The position numbers were made by a program, and so were the translations under genes. The notes below the pieces were generated by a model, which was given only the letters and a program-made list of their open reading frames with translations, was not told the origin of the DNA and ran no database searches. Shown piece after piece: positions 26,964 through 37,022 of a stretch of 64,000 bases of DNA. The DNA is taken from NCBI RefSeq assembly GCF_037095735.1, contig NZ_JBAWKD010000003.1, forward strand, positions 62,001 through 126,000, written 5' to 3'. This DNA is from Frigidibacter sp037095735 (GTDB lineage Bacteria > Pseudomonadota > Alphaproteobacteria > Rhodobacterales > Rhodobacteraceae). The stretch's first letter is position 1; each line of letters opens with the position of its first letter.

Positions 26964-27425
26964 ATGAGCACCGACACCCTCTCGCCCGATCCGTTCTGGG
27001 GCCTGCCCGACCCGGGCGCCGAGCCCGAGTTCTATGCCAACGTGCCCGTGAAGCGGCTGTTCGCCTGGGTGGTGGACGTGATCCTGATCGGCCTGCTGAC
27101 GCTGGTCGCGATCCCGTTCACGGCCTTCACCGCGCTGTTCTTCCTGCCGGTGGTCTTCCTGTGCCTGGGCTTCGTCTATCGCTGGATCACCATCGCCAAC
27201 CGCTCGGCGACCTGGGGGATGCGGCTGATGGGGATCGAGCTGCGCGACCGCACCGGGCGGCGCTTCGACAGCGGCATGGCCCTGATCCACACGCTGGGCT
27301 ATTCGCTGACCGTGGCCTTCGTGATCCCGCAGATCCTGTCGGCGGTGATGATGGCGACGACCGCGCGCGGTCAGGGCCTGCATGACATCGTTCTGGGCAC
27401 CACGGCCATCAACAAACCGGCCTGA
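26964..27425 (+). CDS. RDD-family membrane protein
   Basis: A 153-residue integral membrane protein. Two to three hydrophobic segments are visible (AWVVDVILIGLLTLVAIPFT, ALFFLPVVFLCLGFVY, TLGYSLTVAFVIPQILSAVM). The RDD hallmark residues are present: R in VKRLFAWVVD and the Asp pair in DVILIG and RGQGLHDIVLGTT. The family is linked to transport or cation tolerance in a few bacteria, without a defined role. Monocistronic, with a short CGCCCGC-TTT-GCGGGCG hairpin after the stop. Confidence 0.88.
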   Translation: MSTDTLSPDPFWGLPDPGAEPEFYANVPVKRLFAWVVDVILIGLLTLVAIPFTAFTALFFLPVVFLCLGFVYRWITIANRSATWGMRLMGIELRDRTGRRFDSGMALIHTLGYSLTVAFVIPQILSAVMMATTARGQGLHDIVLGTTAINKPA

Positions 27426-27579
27426 TCGCCCGCTTTGCGGGCGTTCCTGCCGCTGTTGACGGGGGCGCGACAAATCCGCTTGGCGGATCTGTGACGGCTT
27501 GGTAACGTGCCGCCAATCCGACCAATTCTCTCCCCTTATCCGCCCCCGTCCACGTTCCGCCGAGAACAGCCGAGCAGTC

Positions 27580-28416
27580 ATGCGCCACACGCTTCCGATC
27601 GCGCCGCAGTTCTACGTCACCGCTCCGCAGCCCTGCCCCTATCTCGACGGGCGGGCCGAGCGGAAGCTGTTCACCGCGCTGCAGGGCGACGGTGCCGGCA
27701 AGCTCAACGACTCGCTGTCGAAACAGGGCTTCCGGCGGTCGCAGAACGTGCTCTATCGCCCCTCTTGCGCCGATTGCGCGGCCTGCCTGTCGGCCCGGAT
27801 CCGGGTCGCGGATTTCGAGCCGTCGAAGACCCAGCGCCGGGTGATGAAGAAGAACGACGACCTGCGGCGCGAGGCGACCAGCCCTTGGGCGACCGAGGAT
27901 CAGTACGCGCTCTTCCGCCGCTATCTCGACCATCGCCACGCCGATGGCGGCATGGCCGACATGGACATCTTCGAATTCGCCGCGATGATCGAGGAGACGC
28001 CGGTCAAGACCCGCGTCATCGAATATTCCGCGCCCCCCGCCGAGGGCGAGCGCCGGCGGCGCCTGACCGCGGTCTGCCTGACCGACGTGCTCGATGACGG
28101 GCTGAGCATGGTCTACAGCTTCTATGAACCTGAACGGATCAAGGGCTCGCTCGGCACCTATGTGATCCTCGACCATGTCGAGTTGGCCCGTCAGGTCGGC
28201 CTTCCTTACGTCTACCTCGGCTATTGGGTGCCGGGCAGCCGCAAGATGGGCTACAAGGCCAACTTCGGCGCGCTAGAGATCTACAAGGGCGGCGACTGGC
28301 AGCCGATCGGCGACCCGGCCGAACATTCGGCCGAGACCCATCCGCTGTCCGTCGATCCCATTGCCGAGCAGGTCGCGCGGATCTCTCTGCCCGACACGCG
28401 GCCGGTGAAGGGCTGA
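27580..28416 (+). CDS. bpt: Aspartate/glutamate leucyltransferase (arginyltransferase-like)
   Basis: Transfers leucine from Leu-tRNA to N-terminal Asp or Glu of proteins, tagging them for ClpAPS degradation (N-degron pathway); 278 residues. The N-terminal Cys cluster is CPYL then CADCAACLSARIRV (residues about 15-75). GFRRSQNVLYRPSC and the C-terminal YVYLGYWVPGSRKMGYKANF are diagnostic for the Bpt/Ate1 fold. The start at ATG 27580 is chosen because the upstream extension to 27499 is not conserved. Gamma- and alphaproteobacterial Bpt differ from eukaryotic Ate1 in using leucine. Confidence 0.94.
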   Translation: MRHTLPIAPQFYVTAPQPCPYLDGRAERKLFTALQGDGAGKLNDSLSKQGFRRSQNVLYRPSCADCAACLSARIRVADFEPSKTQRRVMKKNDDLRREATSPWATEDQYALFRRYLDHRHADGGMADMDIFEFAAMIEETPVKTRVIEYSAPPAEGERRRRLTAVCLTDVLDDGLSMVYSFYEPERIKGSLGTYVILDHVELARQVGLPYVYLGYWVPGSRKMGYKANFGALEIYKGGDWQPIGDPAEHSAETHPLSVDPIAEQVARISLPDTRPVKG

Positions 28417-28423
28417 ACCCTTC

Positions 28424-28447
28424 CCTTTCGGCTTGGCCCAAATACTC
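28424..28447 (-). repeat. Rhodobacteraceae intergenic repeat, copy a
   Basis: On the minus strand it reads GAGTATTTGGGCCAAGCCGA, the same core as the copies near 31590, 37068, 37133 and 47170. This copy lacks the GC hairpin part. Confidence 0.7.
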
Positions 28448-28552
28448 ATTCCTCACGCCCAGCACCCGCCTGCCCTGCGGCATCCGGGCGCGGTTGAAAT
28501 CCCCGGACCTGCCCCCGATCTCTGAGCGAACGCAATCAGATCAGGGTGATAC

Positions 28553-29479
28553 GTGACCTACCTCCTTCTTGCCGCGGGCCTCGTCGGACTGTTCTTCGGC
28601 GGCGAATTCCTGGTGAAGGGGGCGGTGGGCATCGCCCGGCGCTTCGGCCTCTCGCCGCTGGTCATCGGGCTGACCGTCGTAGGGTTCGGCACCTCCAGCC
28701 CCGAGCTACTGGTCTCGTTGCAGGCGGCCTTCTCGGGCAGCCCGGCCATCGCGCTGGGCAATGTCGTGGGCTCGAACATCGCCAACATCCTGCTGATCCT
28801 TGGCGTGACCGCCGCCATCGCGCCCGTCGCGATGGGTTTCGCGCGCCTGCGCCGCGACCTGGCGGTGATGCTGGGCTCGACCCTTGCGCTGTGGCTGGCG
28901 ATCACCGGCGGCACGCTGGGCCGGATCGAAGCGGCCGCGCTGCTTGCGGCGCTGGCTGTCTATCTGTGGGTCGCGCTGCGAAGCCCGGACCCCGAGGCGG
29001 CGGAAGAGGCCGCAGAGGACGCGCCCGCCCCCACGCTCGGCCGCTCGCTTCTGGTGACGCTGGCGGGCTTCGCGGTGCTGCTGGTCTCGGCCCGGCTGCT
29101 TGTCACCTCGGCCACCACCATCGCCCGCGACCTCGGCTTCTCGGAAGCGGTGATCGGCCTCACCGTCGTCGCGGTCGGCACCTCGCTGCCGGAGCTTGCG
29201 ACCTCGGTCGTCGCCGCCCTGCGCCGGCAGGGCGACATCGCGATCGGCAACGTGCTTGGCTCGAACATCTTCAACATCCTGTGCATCCTCGGGATCACCG
29301 GACTGATCGCGCCGATGCCGGTCGATCCGCGCTTCGTCAGCCTCGACATGCCGATCGCCGCGGGCGTGGCGCTGGCAGTGTTGGCGCTGAGCTGGGGCCT
29401 GGGGCGGCTGGGCCGGGCCGGGGGAATCGCGCTTCTGGCCGGCTATGGCGGCTACATCGCCAGCATGGCCGCCGCGTGA
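28553..29479 (+). CDS. Sodium/calcium antiporter (CaCA family, YrbG-like)
   Basis: A 308-residue inner-membrane exchanger of about ten spans. The two alpha repeats that form the ion site are plain: GFGTSSPELLVSLQAAFSG with GNVVGSNIANILLILG (residues about 46-85), and AVGTSLPELATSVVAAL with GNVLGSNIFNILCILG (about 205-245). Between them is an acidic cytoplasmic loop (PDPEAAEEAAEDAPAP). The start is a GTG at 28553, with GGTGATAC upstream. It is probably a single gene; the 3' side leads into the ilv leader. Confidence 0.92.
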   Translation: MTYLLLAAGLVGLFFGGEFLVKGAVGIARRFGLSPLVIGLTVVGFGTSSPELLVSLQAAFSGSPAIALGNVVGSNIANILLILGVTAAIAPVAMGFARLRRDLAVMLGSTLALWLAITGGTLGRIEAAALLAALAVYLWVALRSPDPEAAEEAAEDAPAPTLGRSLLVTLAGFAVLLVSARLLVTSATTIARDLGFSEAVIGLTVVAVGTSLPELATSVVAALRRQGDIAIGNVLGSNIFNILCILGITGLIAPMPVDPRFVSLDMPIAAGVALAVLALSWGLGRLGRAGGIALLAGYGGYIASMAAA

Positions 29480-29615
29480 TTGCGCCAATCCGCCAATCCG
29501 CGAAACAAATGCAAAGATTTTCGCCCGCGCGAGACAGATAAGGTGCATTTCTGGCCTTGACGCCCCCCGGCGGCCTTCCTAATGTCCGCGCCACTGGCAA
29601 TGAGGGCTGACGGCG

Positions 29616-29663
29616 ATGACCGGCATTCTTGTAATCGTAGGACCAAGGCGCATGGGCCGGTAA
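29616..29663 (+). CDS. ilvL: ilv leader peptide
   Basis: A 15-codon reading frame MTGILVIVGPRRMGR with GAGGG 7-10 bases upstream. Codons 4-8 are Ile-Leu-Val-Ile-Val, the three branched-chain amino acids that are the end products of the operon. It is followed by a terminator hairpin with T6 and then ilvB, the standard layout of translational attenuation: slow reading of these codons would favour an alternative RNA fold. The alternative pairing is GGCGCATGGG (29647-29656) with CCCATGCGCC (29683-29692), which shares bases with the terminator's left arm. Confidence 0.85.
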   Translation: MTGILVIVGPRRMGR

Positions 29664-29692
29664 CGGCAGACCATCTTGGTTCCCCATGCGCC
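29647..29692 (+). promoter_or_regulatory. Alternative (antiterminator-type) hairpin of the ilv leader
   Basis: GGCGCATGGG (29647-29656) is fully complementary to CCCATGCGCC (29683-29692). The right arm overlaps the first two bases of the terminator stem, so the two folds compete. A second short pairing, CCAAG (29643-29647) with CTTGG (29675-29679), is also possible. Confidence 0.6.
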
Positions 29693-29714
29693 CCCGTCCC
29701 GACGGGGGTTTTTT
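29691..29714 (+). terminator. Attenuator terminator before ilvB
   Basis: CCCCCGT (29691-29697), loop CCCG, ACGGGGG (29702-29708), then TTTTTT. It lies 64 bases before the ilvB start and after the leader peptide, so it is a regulated terminator. Confidence 0.9.
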
Positions 29715-29777
29715 ATTGCCGTAACGGAGGATCGCGTGCGGGCCGAAGCGCCCGGCGCACCAGAGGAGAGACGAAGC

Positions 29778-31532
<1,755 letters not shown>

Positions 31533-31550
31533 GGACCGCGCGAGTGGCGA

Positions 31551-31605
31551 GCGCCGGGGGCTGTCAGCCCCCGGACCCCCGAGGATATTTGGGCCAATGC
31601 GAAAG
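31551..31605 (+). repeat. Rhodobacteraceae intergenic repeat, copy b (between ilvB and ilvN)
   Basis: A GGGGGCTGTCAGCCCCC hairpin followed by CCCCCGAGGATATTTGG and GCCAATGCGAAAG. It sits inside the ilvBN transcript, so the hairpin may act on RNA stability or on the ratio of the two subunits. Confidence 0.75.
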
Positions 31606-31632
31606 AGCGGCCCGTGAAGGAAGTCGGACGCG

Positions 31633-32193
31633 ATGAATGCGCTGAACATCAAGAAGGGCTCGTCGAGCCATTCGGCCTATGACCTGAAGAACCCCCATGC
31701 CGACGTGTCGGAAAGCCACACGCTGGCGGTGATCGTCGACAACGAGGCGGGCGTGCTCGCCCGCGTGATCGGGTTGTTTTCAGGTCGGGGCTACAACATC
31801 GAAAGCCTCACAGTGGCCGAGATCGACCACAAGGGGCATCGTTCGCGCATCACGGTGGTGACGCGCGGCACGCCGGGCGTGATCGAGCAGATCAAGGCGC
31901 AGCTGGGCCGGCTGGTGCCGGTGCACGAGGTGCATGACCTGACGGTCGAGGGGCCGGCGGTCGAACGCGAGCTGGCGCTGTTCAAGGTGGTGGGCGCGGG
32001 CGAGAAGCGGATCGAGGCGCTGCGGCTGGCCGAGATCTTCCGCGCCAATGTCGTCGACTCGACGCTGGAGAGCTTCGTCTTCGAGATCACCGGCGCGCCC
32101 GACAAGATTGACGCCTTCGCCGAGCTGATGCGCCCGCTGGGCCTGACCGACGTGGCGCGGACCGGGGTCGCGGCCCTGGCGCGCGGGGTCTGA
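31633..32193 (+). CDS. ilvN: Acetolactate synthase small (regulatory) subunit
   Basis: A 186-residue regulatory subunit that activates the large subunit and gives valine feedback inhibition. The N-terminal ACT domain reads HTLAVIVDNEAGVLARVIGL then FSGRGYNIESLTVAEID (residues about 29-70). The second domain, ELALFKVV onward to GLTDVARTGVAALARG, matches the IlvH/IlvN C-terminal fold. It has a longer N-terminus (about 25 residues) than E. coli IlvH, usual in alphaproteobacteria. Separated from ilvB by 100 bases holding a repeat element, probably still co-transcribed. The symbol could equally be ilvH. Confidence 0.95.
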   Translation: MNALNIKKGSSSHSAYDLKNPHADVSESHTLAVIVDNEAGVLARVIGLFSGRGYNIESLTVAEIDHKGHRSRITVVTRGTPGVIEQIKAQLGRLVPVHEVHDLTVEGPAVERELALFKVVGAGEKRIEALRLAEIFRANVVDSTLESFVFEITGAPDKIDAFAELMRPLGLTDVARTGVAALARGV

Positions 32194-32386
32194 GGGCAAG
32201 GTCCGACGGCGGGTTCCCGCCGGTTTCGGCCGGCGGGGCGCGCGGCATCCTGCGCTGCAGCGAAAACCCTTCGCTGCGCGCGAACCTTTTCGCGACAGGG
32301 GCGTTGGCCGGAGACGTCTTCGACGGCACTGTCCCCCGATCCAGGGCGCCCCTCGGGGCCCCGAAAACCGCGAAAGGACCGACCGA

Positions 32387-32887
32387 ATGCACGATCTCGC
32401 CCGCGCGCTGAGCCTGTCGCTCGTGCTCGTGATGCCTGCGACGGCGCTGATGGCGCTGCCCCCGGTGACTGCCCCGGCGCCGGCGGTCGAGCGCCCGGCC
32501 CCCGAGGCGCTGAAACAGATGGAGCTGCGCGACAGCGACGGCGCCTCGCTGGGCCGGATCACCGACGTGGTGCGCGCCGGTTCCGAGGCGGATGGCGTCA
32601 GCCACGTTCTGGTGGCGCTGGGCGGTTTCATGGGCATGGGCGCGCACACCGTCGCCGTGCCCTATTCCGAGCTGCGCCTGCGCGAGGACCGCAAGACCGG
32701 TGCCGATTTCGCCGTGTTGCCCTGGACGGAGGAACAGCTGCGCTCGGTCCCGCCCTACAACCCCGCGGACCCGGCTTCACTGGGGCTGGTCGGGGCCGAG
32801 GCCGCGGGCAATGACGTGGGCATGACCGGCACCGCGCAACCTAATCCCGAGGATCCCTTGCCCGAGATCACCCCGGCGCAGAGCTGA
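32387..32887 (+). CDS. Secreted PRC-barrel protein
   Basis: A 166-residue exported protein. The signal peptide is residues 1-24 (LARALSLSLVLVMPATALMA). The PRC barrel runs from about residue 48, MELRDSDGASLGRITDVVRA, through HVLVALGGFMGMGAHTVAVPY to FAVLPWTEEQLRSVPPY. The C-terminus is Pro/Glu-rich. PRC barrels occur in RimM and photosynthetic reaction-centre H; secreted forms are common in alphaproteobacteria and have no settled role. A second PRC-barrel protein is encoded at 55741-56256. Confidence 0.82.
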   Translation: MHDLARALSLSLVLVMPATALMALPPVTAPAPAVERPAPEALKQMELRDSDGASLGRITDVVRAGSEADGVSHVLVALGGFMGMGAHTVAVPYSELRLREDRKTGADFAVLPWTEEQLRSVPPYNPADPASLGLVGAEAAGNDVGMTGTAQPNPEDPLPEITPAQS

Positions 32888-33012
32888 TCCATCAAAGGGG
32901 CACGGGAACATCCCTGCCCGCCGCCGCGTTGGTCCGCGGGCGGCCTGGGGTCGCCGTGACGATCGCCGTCCGCGGCAGGTCGTCGAGGGAAGGCCATCGA
33001 GGGAGGAGCCAG

Positions 33013-33255
33013 ATGTCCGCACCGAACACCAATCTCGACACCCAGAAACGCCGCCACATCGGCCCGATCCTTGGCATGCTGGCCGTCGTGGTCTTTGCCG
33101 TGGGCCTGCTGGTCTGGTGGCTGGCCGACGAAAGTGCCGAGGCGCCGGGTCCCGACCCGGAAGCGGCCGCCGGCACCGCTGCCCCCGCCGACACCGGCGC
33201 CGCGCAGCAGCAGCCCGCACAGCAGCAGCCCGCACAGGGGGGAGGCAGCAATTGA
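33013..33255 (+). CDS. Small single-span membrane protein, unknown
   Basis: An 80-residue protein. The start at ATG 33013 has GGGAGGAG at 33001-33008. A single membrane span (HIGPILGMLAVVVFAVGLLVWWLA) near residues 17-40 is followed by an Ala/Pro/Gln-rich tail with a repeat (AAQQQPAQQQPAQGG). It is translationally coupled to the next gene, whose TTG start overlaps this stop. No function recognised. Confidence 0.65.
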   Translation: MSAPNTNLDTQKRRHIGPILGMLAVVVFAVGLLVWWLADESAEAPGPDPEAAAGTAAPADTGAAQQQPAQQQPAQGGGSN

Positions 33256-33515
33256 TAGAGGCTTTCGAGCGGGGCGCGACCCAGCGGCTGGTCGAGCTGG
33301 AGGGCATGCTGCTGGCCCAGCGCAAGCTGCTGGTGCAACTCGCCGCCGGCTCCGACCGGCGCGCGGACCTCTCCAGCTGGCTTGCCGAAAGGGGCGCCTT
33401 CCAGGGCAATGACGAGGACCCGGGCCTGGTGCCCGATGAGGCCTTCGCGCTGCAGGCGGCCATCGCCGAGGAATTCCGCCGCCTGTCGGAGGCGCTGGCC
33501 GCCGAACCGGGCTAG
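33252..33515 (+). CDS. Small soluble helical protein, unknown, TTG start
   Basis: An 87-residue protein. There is no ATG before its conserved part; a TTG at 33252-33254 overlaps the preceding TGA (33253-33255), with GGGGGAGG at 33238-33245, a standard coupling arrangement. The sequence is charged and helical (ATQRLVELEGMLLAQRKLLV, then LQAAIAEEFRRLSEALA). It is probably the partner of the upstream membrane protein. Its stop overlaps the convergent 33512-33748 gene by 3 bases. Confidence 0.6.
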   Translation: MIEAFERGATQRLVELEGMLLAQRKLLVQLAAGSDRRADLSSWLAERGAFQGNDEDPGLVPDEAFALQAAIAEEFRRLSEALAAEPG

Positions 33516-33748
33516 CGGTCGGCTGCGGCGCCGCCATCCCCGGAACCGGCCGGAGGCTCCGTCCCGAGCCCGGTGACCCCCGGCACGGTCACCCCGATGC
33601 GCTGCTGGGCGAAAAACATGAGCGCCGCGCAGACCGCGCCGGCGGCAAGGACCGCGATGATCGCCACAAGGACGCTGCGGCGCAACTTTCGCGCGCGCAC
33701 GGGCGCGGCGCCGGGTTGCAGCCGAACGGGATGGGCCTTGGCCGCCAT
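33512..33748 (-). CDS. Small single-span membrane protein, unknown
   Basis: A 78-residue protein on the minus strand. The ATG at 33746-33748 is preferred because GGAG sits 6 bases before it; an ATG two codons earlier touches that site. A basic N-terminus (VRLQPGAAPVRARKLRRS) precedes one span (VLVAIIAVLAAGAVCAALMFFA), and the C-terminus is Gly/Pro-rich. It is convergent with the preceding gene and sits 62 bases after the DUF779 gene start-to-stop direction, so it may form a unit with it. Confidence 0.55.
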   Translation of the reverse strand: MAAKAHPVRLQPGAAPVRARKLRRSVLVAIIAVLAAGAVCAALMFFAQQRIGVTVPGVTGLGTEPPAGSGDGGAAADR

Positions 33749-33810
33749 TCTCATCTCCTGCAGTTCCGTGTCGGGGACGGAACGGTCCCGCCGGCGCGGC
33801 GGTTCCCGGG

Positions 33811-34149
33811 TCAGAGGCTGCAGGCGGTGCTGCGGGCGATGAAACGCCGGCCGCGGCCGTTGTCGAGGCTGAAGACCCCGCCCCGCCCGGGCCCCGCGTC
33901 CAGCGTCAGGAGCTGCCCGGCCCAGATCGGGGCCTGCGCGCCGGAAACCCAGATGCCCGCGCCCGCGACCTCACCCAGCTTCACGTCGCCCGCGCCCAGC
34001 CGGAATTCGCCCGCCGGATAGCACATCGGCTGGGTGCCGTCGCAGCAGCCGCCCGAAACATGGAACAGCACCTCGCCGGCCTCGGCCCGGATCTCGTCCA
34101 GAAGTGCGCGTGCCTCTGCCGTCGCCTCGACCAGTGTTGCCTTTGTCAT
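33811..34149 (-). CDS. DUF779 family protein
   Basis: A 112-residue protein of the DUF779 family. Diagnostic segments are ARALLDEIRAEAGEVLFHVS, GGCCDGTQPMCYPAGEF and the C-terminal FIARSTACSL, with conserved Cys that could bind metal. DUF779 genes commonly lie beside acetaldehyde or other aldehyde dehydrogenase genes; none is present here. The start at ATG 34147-34149 begins MTKATLVEA; the frame stays open to 34320 without conservation and overlaps the divergent ABC-F gene. Confidence 0.88.
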   Translation of the reverse strand: MTKATLVEATAEARALLDEIRAEAGEVLFHVSGGCCDGTQPMCYPAGEFRLGAGDVKLGEVAGAGIWVSGAQAPIWAGQLLTLDAGPGRGGVFSLDNGRGRRFIARSTACSL

Positions 34150-34297
34150 CCTGCCTGCTCCCTCACCGCCTGCCCGTTCAGCGCCCGCCTGCCAGCATGG
34201 CCCCGAGCGCGGCGCGGTCAATGCGACCTTGGGCGCGTGCGGCCTTGCCGCGTCCGACCCGTTGACGCCGCCCGCGGCTTCGGGCAGGCAGTCGGCC

Positions 34298-36148
34298 ATG
34301 CTCAAGATCGCCGACATCACCTATTCCGTCGAAGGCCGCCCCCTGTTCGAGGGCGCTTCCGCAACGATTCCGACCGGTCACAAGGTGGGCCTCGTCGGCC
34401 AGAACGGCGCGGGCAAGACCACGCTGTTCCGGCTGATCCGGGGCGAGATCGCGCTGGAAGGCGGCACGATCACCATCCCCGCCCGCGCCAAGATCGGCGG
34501 CGTGGCGCAGGAGGTGCCCTCGTCCTCGGACACGCTGCTGGCCACGGTGCTGGCCGCCGACACCGAACGCGCGAGCCTGATGGCCGAGGCCGAGACCGCG
34601 ACCGATCCGGGCCGCATCGCCGAGATCCAGACCCGGCTGGCCGACATCGACGCCTGGTCGGCCGAGGGCCGCGCAAGCGCGATCCTGCGCGGGCTTGGGT
34701 TCGAGGCCGAGGACATCCTCCGCCCCTGCTCGGATTTCTCGGGTGGCTGGCGGATGCGGGTGGCGCTGGCGGGGGTGCTCTTCGCGCAGCCCGACTACCT
34801 GCTGCTGGACGAACCGACCAACTACCTCGACCTCGAGGGCGCGCTGTGGCTGGAAAGCTATCTGGCGAAATATCCGCACACGGTGCTGATCATCAGCCAC
34901 GACCGCGGCCTGCTGAACCGGGCGGTGGGGGCGATCCTGCATCTGGACAGCCGCAAGCTGACGCTGTGGAACGGGCCCTATGACCAGTTCGCCCGCCAGC
35001 GCGCCGAGCAGCGGCTGGTGCAGGTGGCCGAGGCGAAGAAGCAGGAGGCGCGGCGCGCCCACCTGCAAAGCTTCGTCGACCGGTTCAAGGCCAAGGCCTC
35101 GAAGGCGCGGCAGGCGCAGAGCCGGGTGAAGCAGCTTGAGAAGATGGTGTCGATCACCGCGCCCGAGGATGCGGCGAAACATGTCTTCAACTTCCCCGCG
35201 CCCGAGGAGCTGTCGCCGCCGATCGTGAATCTGGAAGGCGCGGTCGTGGGCTATGACGGGCGGGCGGTGCTGAAGGGGCTGGACCTGCGCATCGACCAGG
35301 ACGACCGCATCGCGCTTCTGGGCAAGAACGGCGAGGGCAAGTCGACGCTGTCGAAGCTGCTCGCCGGCAAGCTGGAACCGATGGCGGGGCGCGTCCTGCG
35401 CTCTGGCAAGCTGCGCATCGGCTATTTCGCCCAGCACCAGGTCGACGAGCTGCATCTGGACGAGACGCCGATCCAGCATGTCCAGCGCGTGCGCCCGGGA
35501 GAGGCGCCGCCGCGGCTGCGCGCGCGGCTGGCGGGCTTCGGGCTGGGCGCGGATCAGGCCGAGACCGCCGTGGGCCGGCTGTCGGGCGGGCAGAAGGCGC
35601 GGCTGTCGCTGCTGCTGGCCACGATCGAGGCGCCGCATATCCTGATCCTCGACGAGCCGACCAACCACCTCGACATCGAGAGCCGCGAGGCGCTGATCGA
35701 GGCGCTGACCGACTATTCCGGCGCAGTGATCCTCGTCAGCCACGACATGCACCTGCTGAGCCTCGTCGCGGACCGTCTGTGGCTGGTGAAGGGCGGCGCG
35801 GTGAAGCCCTATGAGGAGGATCTCGAGGCCTATCGCGCGCTGCTGCTGCAGTCGGACGCGCCCTCGAAGGCCGAAAAGGCGAAGCCCGAGAAGAAGCGCG
35901 CGACCCGCGACGAGATCCTGGCGCTGAAGGCCGAGGTCCGGAAATGCGAAGAGCGCGTCAACAAGATCGAGGACATGCGCGGCAAGCTTGCGACGAAGCT
36001 CGCCGATCCCGAGCTTTACGAGGCCTCGCGCGCCGGCGAGATCGAGGTCTGGCAGAAGAAATACGCCGAGGTCATGGACGGGCTCGACCGGGCCGAGGCG
36101 ATGTGGCTGGCCGCGCAGGAGAAGCTCGAGGCCGCCGAGGCGGGCTGA
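34298..36148 (+). CDS. ABC-F family ATPase
   Basis: A 616-residue cytoplasmic ATPase with two ABC domains and no membrane part. Domain 1: VGQNGAGKTT near residue 33, signature SGGWRMRVALAG, Walker B LLLDEPTNYLDLEG. The linker is a basic helical P-site tRNA-interaction motif (RRAHLQSFVDRFKAKASKAR). Domain 2: LGKNGEGKSTLSKLLAG, signature SGGQKARLSLLL, LILDEPTNHLDIES. The C-terminus is a charged coiled coil after residue 525. ABC-F proteins act on the ribosome; this layout resembles Uup/YheS rather than EttA. The start at ATG 34298 gives MLKIADITYSVEGRPLF. Confidence 0.93.
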   Translation: MLKIADITYSVEGRPLFEGASATIPTGHKVGLVGQNGAGKTTLFRLIRGEIALEGGTITIPARAKIGGVAQEVPSSSDTLLATVLAADTERASLMAEAETATDPGRIAEIQTRLADIDAWSAEGRASAILRGLGFEAEDILRPCSDFSGGWRMRVALAGVLFAQPDYLLLDEPTNYLDLEGALWLESYLAKYPHTVLIISHDRGLLNRAVGAILHLDSRKLTLWNGPYDQFARQRAEQRLVQVAEAKKQEARRAHLQSFVDRFKAKASKARQAQSRVKQLEKMVSITAPEDAAKHVFNFPAPEELSPPIVNLEGAVVGYDGRAVLKGLDLRIDQDDRIALLGKNGEGKSTLSKLLAGKLEPMAGRVLRSGKLRIGYFAQHQVDELHLDETPIQHVQRVRPGEAPPRLRARLAGFGLGADQAETAVGRLSGGQKARLSLLLATIEAPHILILDEPTNHLDIESREALIEALTDYSGAVILVSHDMHLLSLVADRLWLVKGGAVKPYEEDLEAYRALLLQSDAPSKAEKAKPEKKRATRDEILALKAEVRKCEERVNKIEDMRGKLATKLADPELYEASRAGEIEVWQKKYAEVMDGLDRAEAMWLAAQEKLEAAEAG

Positions 36149-36167
36149 GGCCCGCCTTCGACAGGGC

Positions 36168-36950
36168 TCAGGCCTCGAGTTCGATCCAGACCGGCACGTG
36201 ATCCGAAGGCTTTTCGCGGCCCCGCACCTCGCGGTCGATCCCGGCATCGGCCAGCAGGTCGGCGGCCTGCGGCGTCAGCAGCAGGTGGTCGATGCGGATG
36301 CCGTTGTTCTTCTCCCAGGCGCCGGCCTGGTAGTCCCAGAACGAGTAATGGCCGGGGCGCGGCTCGCGCGCGCGGAAGGCGTCGGTCAGGCCGAGGTTTA
36401 CCATCCGGCGGAACGCCTCGCGGGTTTCGGGCAGGTAGAGCGCGTCGGTCACCCAGGCCTCGGGCCGCGCGGCATCGGCGGGCGTCGGGATCACGTTGTA
36501 GTCGCCCGCGAAAATCGCGGCCTCTTCCCCCGCCAGCACCTCGGCCACACGGGCCTGCATCCGCGCCATCCAGGCCAGCTTGTAGTCGTATTTCGGCCCC
36601 GGCGCCGGGTTGCCGTTCGGCAGGTAGAGCCCCGCGAGCCGGACCGGGCGATGATCGCCCGCGATCACCGCCTCGATCCAGCGCGACTGCTCGTCGCTGT
36701 CATCGCCGGGCAGTCCGCGGCGGATGTCCTCGATCGGCAGCCGCGAGAGCAGCGCCACGCCGTTGAACCCCTTCTGGCCATGGGTTTCGACCCGGTAGCC
36801 GAGCGCCTCGATCGCCTCGCGCGGGAAGCCCTCGTCGACCGACTTGATCTCTTGCAGCACCGCCACGTCGGGACTGGCCTCGGTCAGCCAGGCGGTCAGC
36901 GCCTCGATCCGCGCCTTGACGCCATTGATGTTGAAGGTGGCGATCTTCAT
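36168..36950 (-). CDS. xthA: Exodeoxyribonuclease III (AP endonuclease)
   Basis: A 260-residue Mg-dependent nuclease of the EEP fold for base-excision repair, cutting 5' to abasic sites. The catalytic motifs are NINGVKARIEAL near residue 7, Glu in LQEIKSVDEGFP near 34, AGDYNVIP near 150 and the final SDHVPVWIEL. It is of the XthA type by length and by FWDYQAGAWEKNNGIRIDHL. The ATG at 36948-36950 is chosen over the upstream frame to 37145, which runs into repeat DNA. Confidence 0.95.
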   Translation of the reverse strand: MKIATFNINGVKARIEALTAWLTEASPDVAVLQEIKSVDEGFPREAIEALGYRVETHGQKGFNGVALLSRLPIEDIRRGLPGDDSDEQSRWIEAVIAGDHRPVRLAGLYLPNGNPAPGPKYDYKLAWMARMQARVAEVLAGEEAAIFAGDYNVIPTPADAARPEAWVTDALYLPETREAFRRMVNLGLTDAFRAREPRPGHYSFWDYQAGAWEKNNGIRIDHLLLTPQAADLLADAGIDREVRGREKPSDHVPVWIELEA

Positions 36951-37022
36951 GGGCGGGCACTCCGTTGGGTGCCCTTTCGTAGGCGGGCGCGCTTTCCGGG
37001 GCAAGGGTGAAGGGGGCGATGA

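Noticed and set aside
27462..27488. ATCCGC-TTG-GCGGAT hairpin before bpt as a regulator site
   Set aside because: Short, in a GC-rich stretch, with no second copy; not enough to call.
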